Assembly: GCA_951813085.1 (NCBI GenBank)
Contig: OX638348.1
Location: 3,171,627 to 3,235,626 of the forward strand
Length of the DNA stretch: 64,000 nucleotides
Reading direction: 5' to 3'
Source of the DNA: an uncultured Opitutaceae bacterium
GTDB lineage: Bacteria > Verrucomicrobiota > Verrucomicrobiia > Opitutales > Opitutaceae
A model generated the notes under the pieces. That model did no database searches. It saw nothing but the letters and a program-made list of their open reading frames with translations, and was not told the DNA's origin. The position numbers and the translations under genes were made by a program. Shown piece by piece: positions 9,228 to 17,109 of this stretch; the first letter of the stretch is position 1, and every line of letters starts with the position of its first letter.

Positions 9228-9324
9228 CCGATCCCGCTTAGCGGGAGGGCGGTGACGAACTAGATTTTAACAGGATTGCGGTGCGCTCGCATGGTGCCCG
9301 AAATGGGCACAGATAACGTGTAGG

Positions 9325-10206
9325 CTAAACGTCGCAGATATGGACGGCTGCCTTGAGTGAGGCCAGAGGATCCGGGCTCGCGGGAATGAACTCTTGCGCA
9401 ACGTAGCCGTCAAAGCCGGTTTCCAGGATCGCCTCCATAATGGCCGGGTAGTAAAGTTCCTGTGTCGTATCGATTTCGTGGCGACCGGGAACACCGCCGG
9501 TATGATAGTGGCCATAGTATTCGTGGTTCTTTCGAATCGTGGCAATTACATCGCCCTCCATGATCTGCATGTGGTAAATGTCGTAGAGCATTTTGAATGC
9601 GACCGATCCTACCGCGTCGCAAAGCGCGATTCCCCACTCGCTGTTGTCACACATGTAGTCGGCATGATTCACCTTGGAGTTGAGCAGCTCCATGATGATG
9701 GTGATGCCATGCTTTTCGGCGATGGGGACGATTTGACGGAGGCCTTTGGCGCAGTTGGCTAGTCCCTGCAGCTCGTTCAAGCCGTCGCGATTACCCGAGA
9801 AACAAACCATGTTCTTGTAGCCGGCCTTGGCCGCGATCGGAGCGGTCGTTTCAAAATACTCGATGATGGAGTCGTGATTCTCCTCCCGATTGAGCCCTTT
9901 CTTGATGCCGCCGGGAACGCCGGTAACCATGGAGCAGTCGAGACCGTACTTCTGCAGGGTCGGGAAATCTTCCACCTTGATCAGGTCCACGCCAACCAGA
10001 CCCATTTCGCTAACCGCTTTGCAGAAAGGATCGAGTTCGATATCCCGGTAGCACCATTTGCATACCGAGTGATTGATGTTACCCTTCAACTCACCGCCGT
10101 GATGGGCAGCGGAGGCCGTACTGGTTATCGCTTGGGAAGCAGCGACTGCGGCCGCTCCGGTAGCCATAGTTCTAAGGGCAGTTCTGCGAGGCATTGGATC
10201 TTTCAT
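9325..10206 (-). CDS. Tat-exported hydroxypyruvate isomerase-like TIM-barrel protein
   Basis: A 293-residue protein. The N-terminus has a twin-arginine signal (PRRTALRTMATGAAAVAA), with ASA near residue 33 as the likely cleavage region. The rest is an AP-endonuclease-2/xylose-isomerase-like barrel. Two candidate metal-binding Glu residues are visible, in TIIMELLNS and in YVAQEF, with an HYHTGGVPGRHE segment typical of hydroxypyruvate or sugar-phosphate isomerases. The family isomerises small hydroxy-carbonyls or sugars. Export suggests a periplasmic sugar role common in Planctomycetes and Verrucomicrobia. The substrate cannot be told from sequence. Monocistronic. Confidence 0.85.
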   Translation of the reverse strand: MKDPMPRRTALRTMATGAAAVAASQAITSTASAAHHGGELKGNINHSVCKWCYRDIELDPFCKAVSEMGLVGVDLIKVEDFPTLQKYGLDCSMVTGVPGGIKKGLNREENHDSIIEYFETTAPIAAKAGYKNMVCFSGNRDGLNELQGLANCAKGLRQIVPIAEKHGITIIMELLNSKVNHADYMCDNSEWGIALCDAVGSVAFKMLYDIYHMQIMEGDVIATIRKNHEYYGHYHTGGVPGRHEIDTTQELYYPAIMEAILETGFDGYVAQEFIPASPDPLASLKAAVHICDV

Positions 10207-10429
10207 AATGATATTTCGTGTTATTGGTAGAGCGACAAAAGGGTCAGGGGATGCTTCCTACATGGCGTCGAACCTCAACGCTCGTAATCCGCATGTCCGG
10301 TTATCCCAATTCGAGGATGCTGGGGCGAGATAATACGGTGATCAATGAACGATTTTGCAAGTCGCTTCAAACTGTTTCGCAAATAGTCACCGACTGGCCT
10401 GAGCAGGACGCTCACTCAATGAATACTTG

Positions 10430-10450
10430 ACGTTTTAGCGTTAAAACGCT
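10430..10450. promoter_or_regulatory. Candidate autoregulatory operator of the toxin-antitoxin pair
   Basis: An inverted repeat CGTTTTA-GCGT-TAAAACG overlaps a second one (AGCGTT...AACGCT) 12 bases before the antitoxin ATG. A palindrome in this position is typical of ribbon-helix-helix antitoxin binding sites. No binding data are implied. Confidence 0.5.
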
Positions 10451-10462
10451 AACTAAAGCCCT

Positions 10463-10684
10463 ATGAAAAGAGCAACCGTATATTTCGAAGAGGACCTGCA
10501 CCGCGCTTTGAAACTGAAGGCGGCTGAAGCCTCTTCTTCCGTATCAGATTTAGTGAACGAAGCAGTCAAAGAAGCCCTCGCAGAAGATTTGGAAGACTTG
10601 CAAGCTTTTAGAGACAGAGAGCCTGAACCTGCTATGGACTTTGAGGGCTTCCTCAAGACCTTGAAAAGCGATGGACGAATATAG
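10463..10684 (+). CDS. Ribbon-helix-helix antitoxin
   Basis: A 73-residue acidic protein beginning MKRATVYFEEDLHRALKLKA, the short beta-strand followed by two helices of CopG/Arc-type antitoxins, with an acidic C-terminus that would wrap the toxin. It overlaps the next gene by 14 bases (10671-10684), a usual arrangement for co-translated pairs. It should neutralise the RelE-like partner and repress its own promoter through the upstream palindrome. Confidence 0.85.
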   Translation: MKRATVYFEEDLHRALKLKAAEASSSVSDLVNEAVKEALAEDLEDLQAFRDREPEPAMDFEGFLKTLKSDGRI

Positions 10685-10931
10685 AATCGAAATCAAGAAG
10701 TCCGCCGCGAAAGAACTAAAAAAAATACAAGAAAGAGATCAGGAAAGAATCATCGAACGAATACGGAGTCTGGCGCAAGATCCAAGACCACCGGGTTCCA
10801 AGAAGCTTTCAGGGGAAGAGAAGTACCGGATCCGTCAGGGTGCTTATCGAATTCTCTATCAAATTTTTGATGACATAATATTAGTAGTCGTGGTCAAAAT
10901 TGGACATCGAAAAGGTGTATACAAAAAATAG
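10671..10931 (+). CDS. RelE/ParE-family toxin
   Basis: An 86-residue basic protein with the RelE/ParE fold pattern: an N-terminal strand (YRIEIKKSAAKELKKI), two helices, SKKLSGEEKYRIRQGAYRILYQI and a C-terminal VVVKIGHRKGVYKK. RelE-type toxins cleave ribosome-bound mRNA, while ParE types poison gyrase. The terminal His-Arg-Lys and Tyr fit the RelE branch better. The full length and intact partner suggest a functional pair in an otherwise eroded region. Confidence 0.88.
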   Translation: MDEYRIEIKKSAAKELKKIQERDQERIIERIRSLAQDPRPPGSKKLSGEEKYRIRQGAYRILYQIFDDIILVVVVKIGHRKGVYKK

Positions 10932-11008
10932 AGGACAACGACGTTAGGAAAACGCCTGAAGACTCCGCCCCCACTATGTTCCTATGATTGACGTTGTTTG
11001 ACATAAAA

Positions 11009-11467
11009 ATGAAGAGAGCGCTATCGACAGTTTCATTCTTAGCTTTTGCCACATTGCTCAATGTGACGGCATATTCGCAAAGTGCACCGGAAGGTAAATC
11101 GCTAGAACGCCCGAACGCGGAAGTAGAAGAGCGAATGAAAAAGAGGGCTGAATTCGCCCGTATGTGGTTTAATGGAGGTGTCTACCAATCATCCCAGAAA
11201 TCAAAGGCAGTCGATTTCGATGATCCGGTTAAGCGGATCAAATTGCAAAATTACTACATTGGCATGGTCGCGACCGTCTATGCCAATGCCAGTCAGAAAG
11301 AAGTATTGGTGAGCAAACGGGTCTCTCAGAAGAAGATTTCGTTTTTGATCGAAAATGTGTCTCGGACTGAAGCCCTTGAGGCTCTCAAACATAAGCTACA
11401 AGAGGCCGGTGTAACTGTGGTGGACTTGGGGAGTAAGTCGGTTGCGTTTGTTAAGCAGGATATTTAG
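11009..11467 (+). CDS. Small secreted protein of unknown function
   Basis: I take the ATG at 11009, not the TTG at 10988, because it begins a signal peptide directly (MKRALSTVSFLAFATLLNVTAYSQ). The mature part of about 128 residues has a charged linker and then a segment KISFLIENVSRTEALEALKHKLQEAGVTVVDLGSKSVAF (in pieces across residues 105-150). That looks like a secretin/FecR-type small alpha-beta domain, in which a short strand precedes an amphipathic helix. No family can be named with confidence. Confidence 0.6.
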   Translation: MKRALSTVSFLAFATLLNVTAYSQSAPEGKSLERPNAEVEERMKKRAEFARMWFNGGVYQSSQKSKAVDFDDPVKRIKLQNYYIGMVATVYANASQKEVLVSKRVSQKKISFLIENVSRTEALEALKHKLQEAGVTVVDLGSKSVAFVKQDI

Positions 11468-11545
11468 GAAAGTCGCACACAATGCGTCGTACTCGATGTG
11501 GGCCACTTCACGGCCAATTTGAGTCATCTTAGCATTGAGAATTGA

Positions 11546-11855
11546 ATGAGAGTTATTACTGTAGCGTTTGCCTTCGGCCTCTTGTACGCTATCGGATTAA
11601 CGATAGGAGTCTCGCTTTACGCAGGTTATTCCCATCATCCAATGGAGAGTTTCCGTTGGTTCCTGTCAGTCTCGTTTATACCGACGGTAATTGGCGTGGT
11701 GGCTATCAATCAGTGCTTGAGGTTTAAGAGTATGACGAGAGCGCTGATGATTGGTTTTGTTTGCTTCGCTGTCGTAACTACTGCGGGTATGTTATTTGCT
11801 CCCTTGGTAGGCATTATTGAACGAGGGTATGCGAGAGTGAATGTAAGCGGGTGGT
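11546..11855 (+). pseudogene. Small integral membrane protein, 3' end cut by IS copy 2
   Basis: From the ATG at 11546 the frame encodes about 103 residues with three to four hydrophobic segments (starting VITVAFAFGLLYAIGLTIGV and later ALMIGFVCFAVVTTAGMLF). It then runs into the IS end at 11856, where a stop is reached six codons later. The natural C-terminus is missing. The DNA beyond the IS is unrelated, so the rest of the gene is not in the window. Confidence 0.65.
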
Positions 11856-12773
11856 TGGACCCCGCAGTTTAGCCCGGTCTCAATGAGAGATTCCCGACGG
11901 GTTTCTTGTTGTTGGGTTTAAGCTGCCTGGGGTGGAGATCGCCCGAAGGGCGGTCGGAGCCCCGCAGGCAGGCTGGATTTGCCTTGTGGCAAACTCGCTG
12001 GGCGTTAGCGCGCCTAGCGATCTATGGGGCCTATGATTGCTGCAGCAGTCCTTCCAGTCCGCGAAGATCACGCGCGATTCGCTGAGCGTGCAGATCAGCT
12101 CCCGGTCGAGGCGTCCCTCGCGGAAGCGGCCGTTGAAGCTTTCGGCGTATCCGTTCCGCCAGGGGCGGCCCGGATCGATGCATAGAGCCTTGATCCCGTT
12201 CTCGGCAAGCCAGCCCTGGATGGCCTTGGCGATGAGCTCGGGCCCGTTGCCCGAGCGGATGCATTCGGGAGCCCCATGCTCGCGGATCGCCTCCTGCAGC
12301 AGGGCCAGCGCGTCGGAGGCCTTGATCGCCCGGTCGGCATGGATGCAATGGCGCTGGCGAGCGCATTCGCCTATCAGGTCGAAGGCCCGCAGCTTGCCTC
12401 CCCGCTGGGCGTAGTCCGAGACGAGGCCCCAGGCCCAGACGCGGTTGCGGCGAAGCGCCTTCCGCGGAAGGCCCGCGCAGAGCCCCTGCCGCCGCCTGCG
12501 AGGGCGGCGAGGCGGAACTTGCAGCCCCTCTTCCCTGCGGACGCGCTGGACCAGCTTCTTGTTCGCGCGGTAGCCAAGCGACCTCAGCTTGGCCGAGATC
12601 TTCTTGCATCCAAGCGTCGGATGCTCCCCGGAAGGCGGACGATCTCCGGCTCCAGCAAGCGCTTCCCCTCGGGCTTGGGCTTCGGAAGGTAGCGGAGCGT
12701 CGAGCGGCTGATCCCCAGCCACCGGCAAACGGCTCTCCCGGAACACGACAGCGCGGACTGGACCTTCGCCGCA
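11856..12773 (-). mobile_element. IS3-like insertion sequence, copy 2 (truncated; orfA missing)
   Basis: About 918 bp, nearly identical to copies 1 and 3. The right (orfB) terminus TGGACCCCGC is present at 11856. The element stops abruptly within the start of orfB at 12773, where the sequence changes to the beginning of an HsdR-like gene. OrfB is otherwise the most complete of the three copies and keeps both segments deleted in copies 1 and 3. Like the others it has Gly where the catalytic Asp residues are expected (AWGLVSD and RSGNGPEL). Confidence 0.88.
11880..12773 (-). pseudogene. IS3-like transposase OrfB (copy 2), 5' truncated and lacking catalytic Asp residues
   Basis: The frame encodes an rve-type integrase core ending RPHRSLGALTPSEF plus a short tail. 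The DDE triad should be the Asp of W-[SA]-W-D-F, the Asp of S-D-N-G and the Glu of ESFNG. Here only the Glu survives (YAESFNG); the others are Gly. Near the 5' end the frame fuses to MESNFDFLTPEFVELFDA from the neighbouring hsdR start, giving an accidental chimeric frame from 12823. Confidence 0.8.
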
Positions 12774-12823
12774 TCAAACAGCTCGACAAACTCTGGCGTT
12801 AGAAAATCGAAGTTGGATTCCAT
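12774..12823 (-). pseudogene. hsdR: HsdR-like restriction subunit, N-terminal stub
   Basis: The first 18 residues, MESNFDFLTPEFVELFDA, read from an ATG at 12823 and resemble the start of type I restriction R subunits of the DUF4145-containing kind (NF-F-L-x-E-x-x-L-x-x-A, from memory). The gene is cut by IS copy 2 after about 50 bases. It lies downstream of, and on the same strand as, the hsdM/hsdS genes at 17-21.5 kb. That fits the order hsdM-hsdS-accessory genes-hsdR. Identification from 18 residues is tentative but supported by context. Confidence 0.5.
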
Positions 12824-13041
12824 CGTAAATCCTGAAGGCACTAGGCGGTAAAACAGCTACCTTCTCGTAATCAAAAACTTGCCAACCCTTCGAGGGTTCG
12901 CAAACTATTTATTCGTGGAATCCCTTCAGCATCGCAGTCAAGAGCTGTCTTTGTGCCCTCATCGTGAAAACTGCAGGTTATTTTCCGTACTTTGCTAACA
13001 AGCGAAGCTTGCATTCGTCGATGTAAACAAATAGGTTGACA

Positions 13042-13458
13042 ATGGGATTCGAACTCCACTACATTCCTGGTCTTGATCTTCCCGCCGATTGCAGATGCCG
13101 AATTAACGCCCTCGCAATCAATGGAAAATCACCAGCATTAGCAGCCTTAGTTGATTGGAAACGCAATAATCGAAGAGACTATGATCGGATTGTCAACGTG
13201 ATGAAACTCCTCGCAGAGCGAGGTCGCCTTACTGATGAAAGGTATGTCAGAAAAACCTCGAAACCTCACAAACATGGCGACGTATACGAGATGAAGGCTT
13301 ACCGCGGCAAAGCGCGCCTGTTTTTCTTCTACCATACAACAGACAATTCAATCGTTATTTGCACAAACGCTCACGATAAAGGTAAAGGTAGCCAAGACGC
13401 TGCATTTTCTAAGTGCGGGGAACTTAAGAGACTCTACGAGAACAAATATCACAGCTGA
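13042..13458 (+). CDS. HigB/Gp49-like toxin of a toxin-antitoxin-chaperone module
   Basis: I prefer the ATG at 13042 to the TTG at 13036. The 138-residue protein has the RelE/HigB pattern: helices in the first half, then VYEMKAYRGKARLFFFY, ICTNAHDKGKGSQDAAF and a C-terminal helix ELKRLYENK. Gp49-type HigB toxins are ribosome-dependent mRNA nucleases. Its TGA overlaps the antitoxin ATG (TGATG at 13456-13460). The toxin-first order is the HigBA arrangement. It sits in the gap between the truncated hsdR stub and the RT operon, on the opposite strand. Confidence 0.8.
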   Translation: MGFELHYIPGLDLPADCRCRINALAINGKSPALAALVDWKRNNRRDYDRIVNVMKLLAERGRLTDERYVRKTSKPHKHGDVYEMKAYRGKARLFFFYHTTDNSIVICTNAHDKGKGSQDAAFSKCGELKRLYENKYHS

Positions 13459-13991
13459 TGAAACACGAGACTTCACAGATTTCTGATGAAATTGCAGATC
13501 TTCTTGCTAGCACTCCTAAGACAACTCAAGAGATGCTGGAAGAACTTGCGAAGGCCAATCGCGAGTTGCAGAACGATCCAGAGTTCATCGCCGATTTTGA
13601 AAGGATGAAATTCGTAGATTCCATCCTTGAGATAATGAACGATCAAAACGTCAAGCGAACAGAGCTCGCACGAAACCTAGGAAAATCGCGCCAATACGTA
13701 CAAAAGGTTTTGGATGAGGATGCTCGAGTTAGCTTTACGCTCAAAACCATGGTCCAGCTCTGCCACGCTCTTGGCAAGCGATTGAAACTGGATATCACGG
13801 ATCGTAACGCATCCGCCACTTCTCTCTCGTTTCAGAAGAAGCTACGGATGGCGTCTCTTCGTAGCGAACTGTTCGCTGACTCATCGCAGACTCCCGCTCG
13901 ACACATTAACTTATTTCCGAAACAGGCCCCTGCTTCTGCCAAGCGATTCCCAAAAATATTAGAAAACGATGAAAACCGTTTGTCAGCTTAA
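13458..13991 (+). CDS. XRE/HigA-like antitoxin with long C-terminal extension
   Basis: 177 residues. The helix-turn-helix core lies at about 50-105 (KRTELARNLGKSRQYVQKVL). After the HTH there is an unusual extension of about 70 residues ending in PARHINLFPKQAPASAKRFP. In known toxin-antitoxin-chaperone systems the antitoxin carries a C-terminal chaperone-addiction segment that makes it dependent on a SecB-like partner. The position and length of this tail fit that idea, but the match is by layout only. It overlaps the downstream SecB-like gene by 23 bases, pointing to translational coupling of all three. Confidence 0.8.
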   Translation: MKHETSQISDEIADLLASTPKTTQEMLEELAKANRELQNDPEFIADFERMKFVDSILEIMNDQNVKRTELARNLGKSRQYVQKVLDEDARVSFTLKTMVQLCHALGKRLKLDITDRNASATSLSFQKKLRMASLRSELFADSSQTPARHINLFPKQAPASAKRFPKILENDENRLSA

Positions 13992-14496
13992 CGAATTCTT
14001 TTTCACAAAGCTATCCGTAAACTGGGTACAATCTGATAAAGATGAAATTTTGATCGAAAACCTGTCATCGAGTTTCGACTACGACGTTTGGGTCAATCCG
14101 GAGAACACGTTCCAGTACATGATGCGATTCTGGGCACGATTTTCCGAGGAGACTCCCGAAAACGAGGCTCTTGGTCTCCAAGTAGAAGCAGAACTCTACG
14201 GAAAATTCACTATCGATGAATCGATTGATGAAATAAGACGCCCCCTGCTTATTCGCCAAAACGGTGTCAGTATTCTCGTTGGTATTTTGCGTGGTCAAGT
14301 TGCCTCGACCAGTGGTTTGTTCCCAGGCGAGAAATTGGTCGTTCCCTCCATTATGCCCCAGGACATTGTTGAAAAAATCGAATCCAACAAGAAAGCGGCC
14401 AAGAAAAGCCCTAAGAGAAAAGCCCCCACTAAAAAGGCTGCGAAACCAGTGAGGAAAAAGAAGTCCGCAGCGCAAAAAAGCCGTTCGCCCATCTAG
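13969..14496 (+). CDS. SecB-like chaperone with basic C-terminal tail
   Basis: 175 residues. Residues about 5-137 read as a SecB-type beta-sheet protein: alternating strands, then GVSILVGILRGQVASTSGLFP and KLVVPSIMPQDIVEKIE, which align by eye with the SecB helix and closing strands. Residues 140-175 form a very basic tail (KKAAKKSPKRKAPTKKAAKP...), not a SecB feature and more like a histone-type or nucleic-acid-binding tail. Position third in a toxin-antitoxin operon matches the TAC systems described in Mycobacterium (Rv1955-1957). The protein is divergent, so the SecB call rests on context as much as sequence. Confidence 0.6.
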   Translation: MKTVCQLNEFFFTKLSVNWVQSDKDEILIENLSSSFDYDVWVNPENTFQYMMRFWARFSEETPENEALGLQVEAELYGKFTIDESIDEIRRPLLIRQNGVSILVGILRGQVASTSGLFPGEKLVVPSIMPQDIVEKIESNKKAAKKSPKRKAPTKKAAKPVRKKKSAAQKSRSPI

Positions 14497-15173
14497 GCGA
14501 TCAGCTCCTCGACCGCATTCGTCTCAGAATAAGGCACAAACAGGTCACACACGCTTTCTCCGATTCGAAGCGACTTGTCATCCCACTCCTGGTTATCGGG
14601 ATCGAAAACCATGACGCGCTTAATCCCCGGATGAGCATCCTGCAGATCGTTCCATCGGAATCCCCACTGCTCCATGTACGGCTTCATGTCTTTACCCCGC
14701 GTGATCGGTTGCAATGCAACAGGTGTCTTTTGGTCGAGATAGTAGTCTACGACGATTTCGCTCTCGATGTGACCGGTCAACGCGTGGTTGCGGGACGGCA
14801 TGAGCTTTCTCTCGTAAAAGAAAGAGTTCACACTCTCAGAAACCATGCGACCCGGATTGACCGCAACGGCTTCTACTTTTGGAGGGAATCGATGCCCGAT
14901 CGAGACGATTCCTTCCGCAAAGATCTGGAAGGCCGCCATATCAAAGGGAGCTTCCACCACGCGTTTCGCCACCATGCCCTCAATTTCAAAACCGTAGTAG
15001 TAGCTTAGGGAGCTAATTGTTTCACGAGCTTTTTTCGAGTCGGTTTTTATTCCCGCATCGACGGCCTTGCTCAGTGTCTCGCCACGATCGGATAGCAACC
15101 ATTGTTTCGGTGTTACCTGCTCAAGGTAGAGGACAATCTGCCAACCGTCCGCATGCATTAGAGGAGGTGACAA
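14493..15173 (-). CDS. DUF1828/DUF1829-type protein of the reverse-transcriptase operon
   Basis: At least 226 residues. The first part (DGWQIVLYLEQ...WLLSDRGETLSKAVDAGI) matches the DUF1828 pattern and the second half the DUF1829 pattern as I remember them. These proteins are common in defence islands and beside restriction or toxin genes, with no established activity. The open frame extends upstream without an ATG to about 15266, directly abutting the previous gene's stop. The true start is probably a non-ATG codon there (about 35 more residues), with coupled translation. It converges on the SecB-like gene with a 4-base overlap. Confidence 0.65.
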   Translation of the reverse strand: MSPPLMHADGWQIVLYLEQVTPKQWLLSDRGETLSKAVDAGIKTDSKKARETISSLSYYYGFEIEGMVAKRVVEAPFDMAAFQIFAEGIVSIGHRFPPKVEAVAVNPGRMVSESVNSFFYERKLMPSRNHALTGHIESEIVVDYYLDQKTPVALQPITRGKDMKPYMEQWGFRWNDLQDAHPGIKRVMVFDPDNQEWDDKSLRIGESVCDLFVPYSETNAVEELIA

Positions 15174-15270
15174 TACGAAGCCCTCCCCCTGCTGCTCAAT
15201 TTGCAGCTGGGCTTGCCAGAAATTCGCGAATGAGTCGCGTAAGGTCGCTGTGGTTATGGTTTCGATTGCT

Positions 15271-15744
15271 TTAAAGTAAGTACTTGTTCTCCTCAGGCAA
15301 CACGATGTTCCACATTGCCGCTACTTTTCCGGTAAAATCATTTAAATCGTGGGGATTGAAATCTGGCAAAGGCGTTCGCTTTTGCTTCGTATTATACGGA
15401 TCGTCCAAATTCGGATTTCTAATGTCTTGGTGCCACCCCATAGGTATCTCCTCTCTGCCATAGAAACGACTCCTTCCGATTTTATGGTGATCAACCCCTC
15501 GCACCTTTGAATCTTCTAACAGCAAAGTAGCGCAAAAAGTCAGAGGATCGCTCACGATGGGCGCTTTCAGTACGAATCGAAAACGAGCATATCGACCATC
15601 TGTTAATTCCAGGCGGGTATCTAATTGCAGCGATTGGCTATTTCCTCCGTACGAACGGAAGGACAGCTTCTCCCAGTTCTGCGTGTGTTTCTCCGTCTCA
15701 ACCAAGGATTCGATCTCATATTCGGAATAAGGAAAACGCCTCAT
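15271..15744 (-). CDS. Unknown protein, second gene of the reverse-transcriptase operon
   Basis: 157 residues beginning MRRFPYSEYEIESLVETEK. It is rich in beta-strand-forming stretches (LDTRLELTDGRYARFRFVLKAP), has DHHKIGRSRFYGREE and WHQDIRNPNLDDP, and ends KYLL. I do not recognise the family with confidence. Pairing with a DUF1828 protein suggests a two-component unit. It starts 27 bases after the RT stop on the same strand, so RT, this gene and the DUF1828 gene are probably one operon. Either a defence effector or an antitoxin-like partner would fit; neither is shown. Confidence 0.6.
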   Translation of the reverse strand: MRRFPYSEYEIESLVETEKHTQNWEKLSFRSYGGNSQSLQLDTRLELTDGRYARFRFVLKAPIVSDPLTFCATLLLEDSKVRGVDHHKIGRSRFYGREEIPMGWHQDIRNPNLDDPYNTKQKRTPLPDFNPHDLNDFTGKVAAMWNIVLPEENKYLL

Positions 15745-15771
15745 AGCATAAAACGAACAAACTATCTCAAC

Positions 15772-17109
15772 TCAGAGCGGTTTTGCGATCTCTTCTCTGA
15801 GTTTCTTCCAGTGATTGCGAACTTGTCGCTTGATTTCTGGAGCCTTCATCTGATCCGCTGCTCTGAACGCATATGTGATGAAATTCTCCTTACTCATACT
15901 CGCCTGACCTTTCTTGAGCTCAAATCTTCGTTTAATAAGATACGAATATCGTATCTGCAGTTTCCTCGTTCGAAGATGCGTAGTCGGCAATCCGTTCTTC
16001 GCTCGCCTCTTGTTTTCCTTTCTTTGAGTTCGCTTGGCCAGGCTCACACCTCGGCGCATTTTCCCGTAGTACCGCACTAAGGACGAACTTCTAATCAGCT
16101 TCTGCTTCCCGTTAAAGTCGAATCCAAGATACTGCAGATATTTCCCTTTTTCTGCAAATTGACTCTTATCTTTTGGGTAGCACACGATGGCCGTTTTTTC
16201 TTCGTTTAAAGCTAACTTAAGCTTATCGATTTCTTCGCTCGCTCGCTGCCTTATGAAACTCGAATGATCTGGAGGCACGACAATCAGAATATCGTCGCAA
16301 TACCTTCGATACAACCCACCGACTTTCCGAACAGCCTCGTCGATTTTCTGGTCAAACTCGAACATGTAGATATTCGAAAGCAATGCGCTTATCGGTGAGC
16401 CTTGAGGAATTCCTTTCCCTTCCTTAGGGTTCGTCCAAACCAAACCACCGCCCCTAATACGGTCACGGAAAGTTTCCGCGCTGCAAATCCTACGCCGCCT
16501 TTGGTCCCTTGGTCTTGGATTATGCCTGCTGACACCCGCTGCTTCGAATGCCTTATTTCGATCCACCCAAGTAAACTCAGTCAAATACTTAAAAAGGGCA
16601 AAATGATCTGCCGGTAGGCGTTTTAAACCTAGCGTTGCCTTCCACCGATTTTTAAGCACTCCGTAGTCCAAGCGGTCAAAAAACTTCTCCACATCCAGAC
16701 CCAATGCCACACAGGGACGATTGTCTTGAATGTATTCGAAAACTTCATTCGCGAAAAAAATGTTATTACGACCCGGTTCGACCTGCCTCCGAAATGCCGT
16801 CACACTATTCCCGGTACCAGCCTCTATTACTTGGTCTTCATAACGTTCCTTCAGGAGGGCTGAATAATGGGAGCAAATGGCCGCATCCATGTGAGCTGTT
16901 AGTTTTATGGCCCGCTTCTTCGGAGCTTTTTCAAAACCGCCAAACTCGTCTTTTCTGATTCGAGGAGTTTTGATCGTAAAGCCGAGAAACGGATAAAACG
17001 GATGTTTTGCAACTCGTACAGGATCCGTTACCAATGCCTCGGCTACCTCGCTCGATGGCGGCGCATCGAAGTGGAGATATCTCCTCGGCTCGTGGTTGTA
17101 TTCTGGCAT
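15772..17109 (-). CDS. Reverse transcriptase of the UG/DRT (defence-associated) type
   Basis: 445 residues. Reverse-transcriptase blocks are plain: LGLDVEKFFDRLD (first catalytic Asp139), GKGIPQGSPISALLSNIYM (232-249) and YCDDILIV (Tyr270, Asp272, Asp273). A long basic thumb and tail follow. There is no maturase X domain, no HNH, and no intron boundaries, so it is not a group II intron protein. The YLHFD start and PADHFALFKYLTEFTWVDR resemble what I recall of unknown-group RTs used in phage defence, possibly DRT2-like, but the group is not certain. It lies inside a restriction island with about 350 bases of non-coding DNA upstream. Confidence 0.85.
   Translation of the reverse strand: MPEYNHEPRRYLHFDAPPSSEVAEALVTDPVRVAKHPFYPFLGFTIKTPRIRKDEFGGFEKAPKKRAIKLTAHMDAAICSHYSALLKERYEDQVIEAGTGNSVTAFRRQVEPGRNNIFFANEVFEYIQDNRPCVALGLDVEKFFDRLDYGVLKNRWKATLGLKRLPADHFALFKYLTEFTWVDRNKAFEAAGVSRHNPRPRDQRRRRICSAETFRDRIRGGGLVWTNPKEGKGIPQGSPISALLSNIYMFEFDQKIDEAVRKVGGLYRRYCDDILIVVPPDHSSFIRQRASEEIDKLKLALNEEKTAIVCYPKDKSQFAEKGKYLQYLGFDFNGKQKLIRSSSLVRYYGKMRRGVSLAKRTQRKENKRRAKNGLPTTHLRTRKLQIRYSYLIKRRFELKKGQASMSKENFITYAFRAADQMKAPEIKRQVRNHWKKLREEIAKPL
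15827..15858 (+). repeat. 32-bp direct repeat at the RT 3' end (copy 1)
   Basis: Matches 17668-17699 at 30 of 32 positions (ag versus ta in the middle). On the minus strand both copies encode ADQMK-[AV]-PEIKRQ, here near the C-terminus of the RT. The copies bracket most of the RT gene, its upstream non-coding region and the hsdS fragment. Confidence 0.85.

Larger units (their letters stand above)
8752..9324. repeat. Non-coding block of dispersed repeats and short palindromes
   Basis: No convincing gene lies here. Two repeat units each occur twice in direct orientation, in the order A (8771-8806), B (8837-8898), B (9166-9227), A (9263-9299). Between them are many short perfect hairpins, such as TTCAGCTCCGCTGAA, TTCAGCAAAGCTGAA, CCTGCAATGCAGG, CGCGATAGCG and ATCCCGCTTAGCGGGAG. 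The density of stems suggests a REP/BIME-like or miniature-element-derived region rather than a promoter. Confidence 0.75.
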
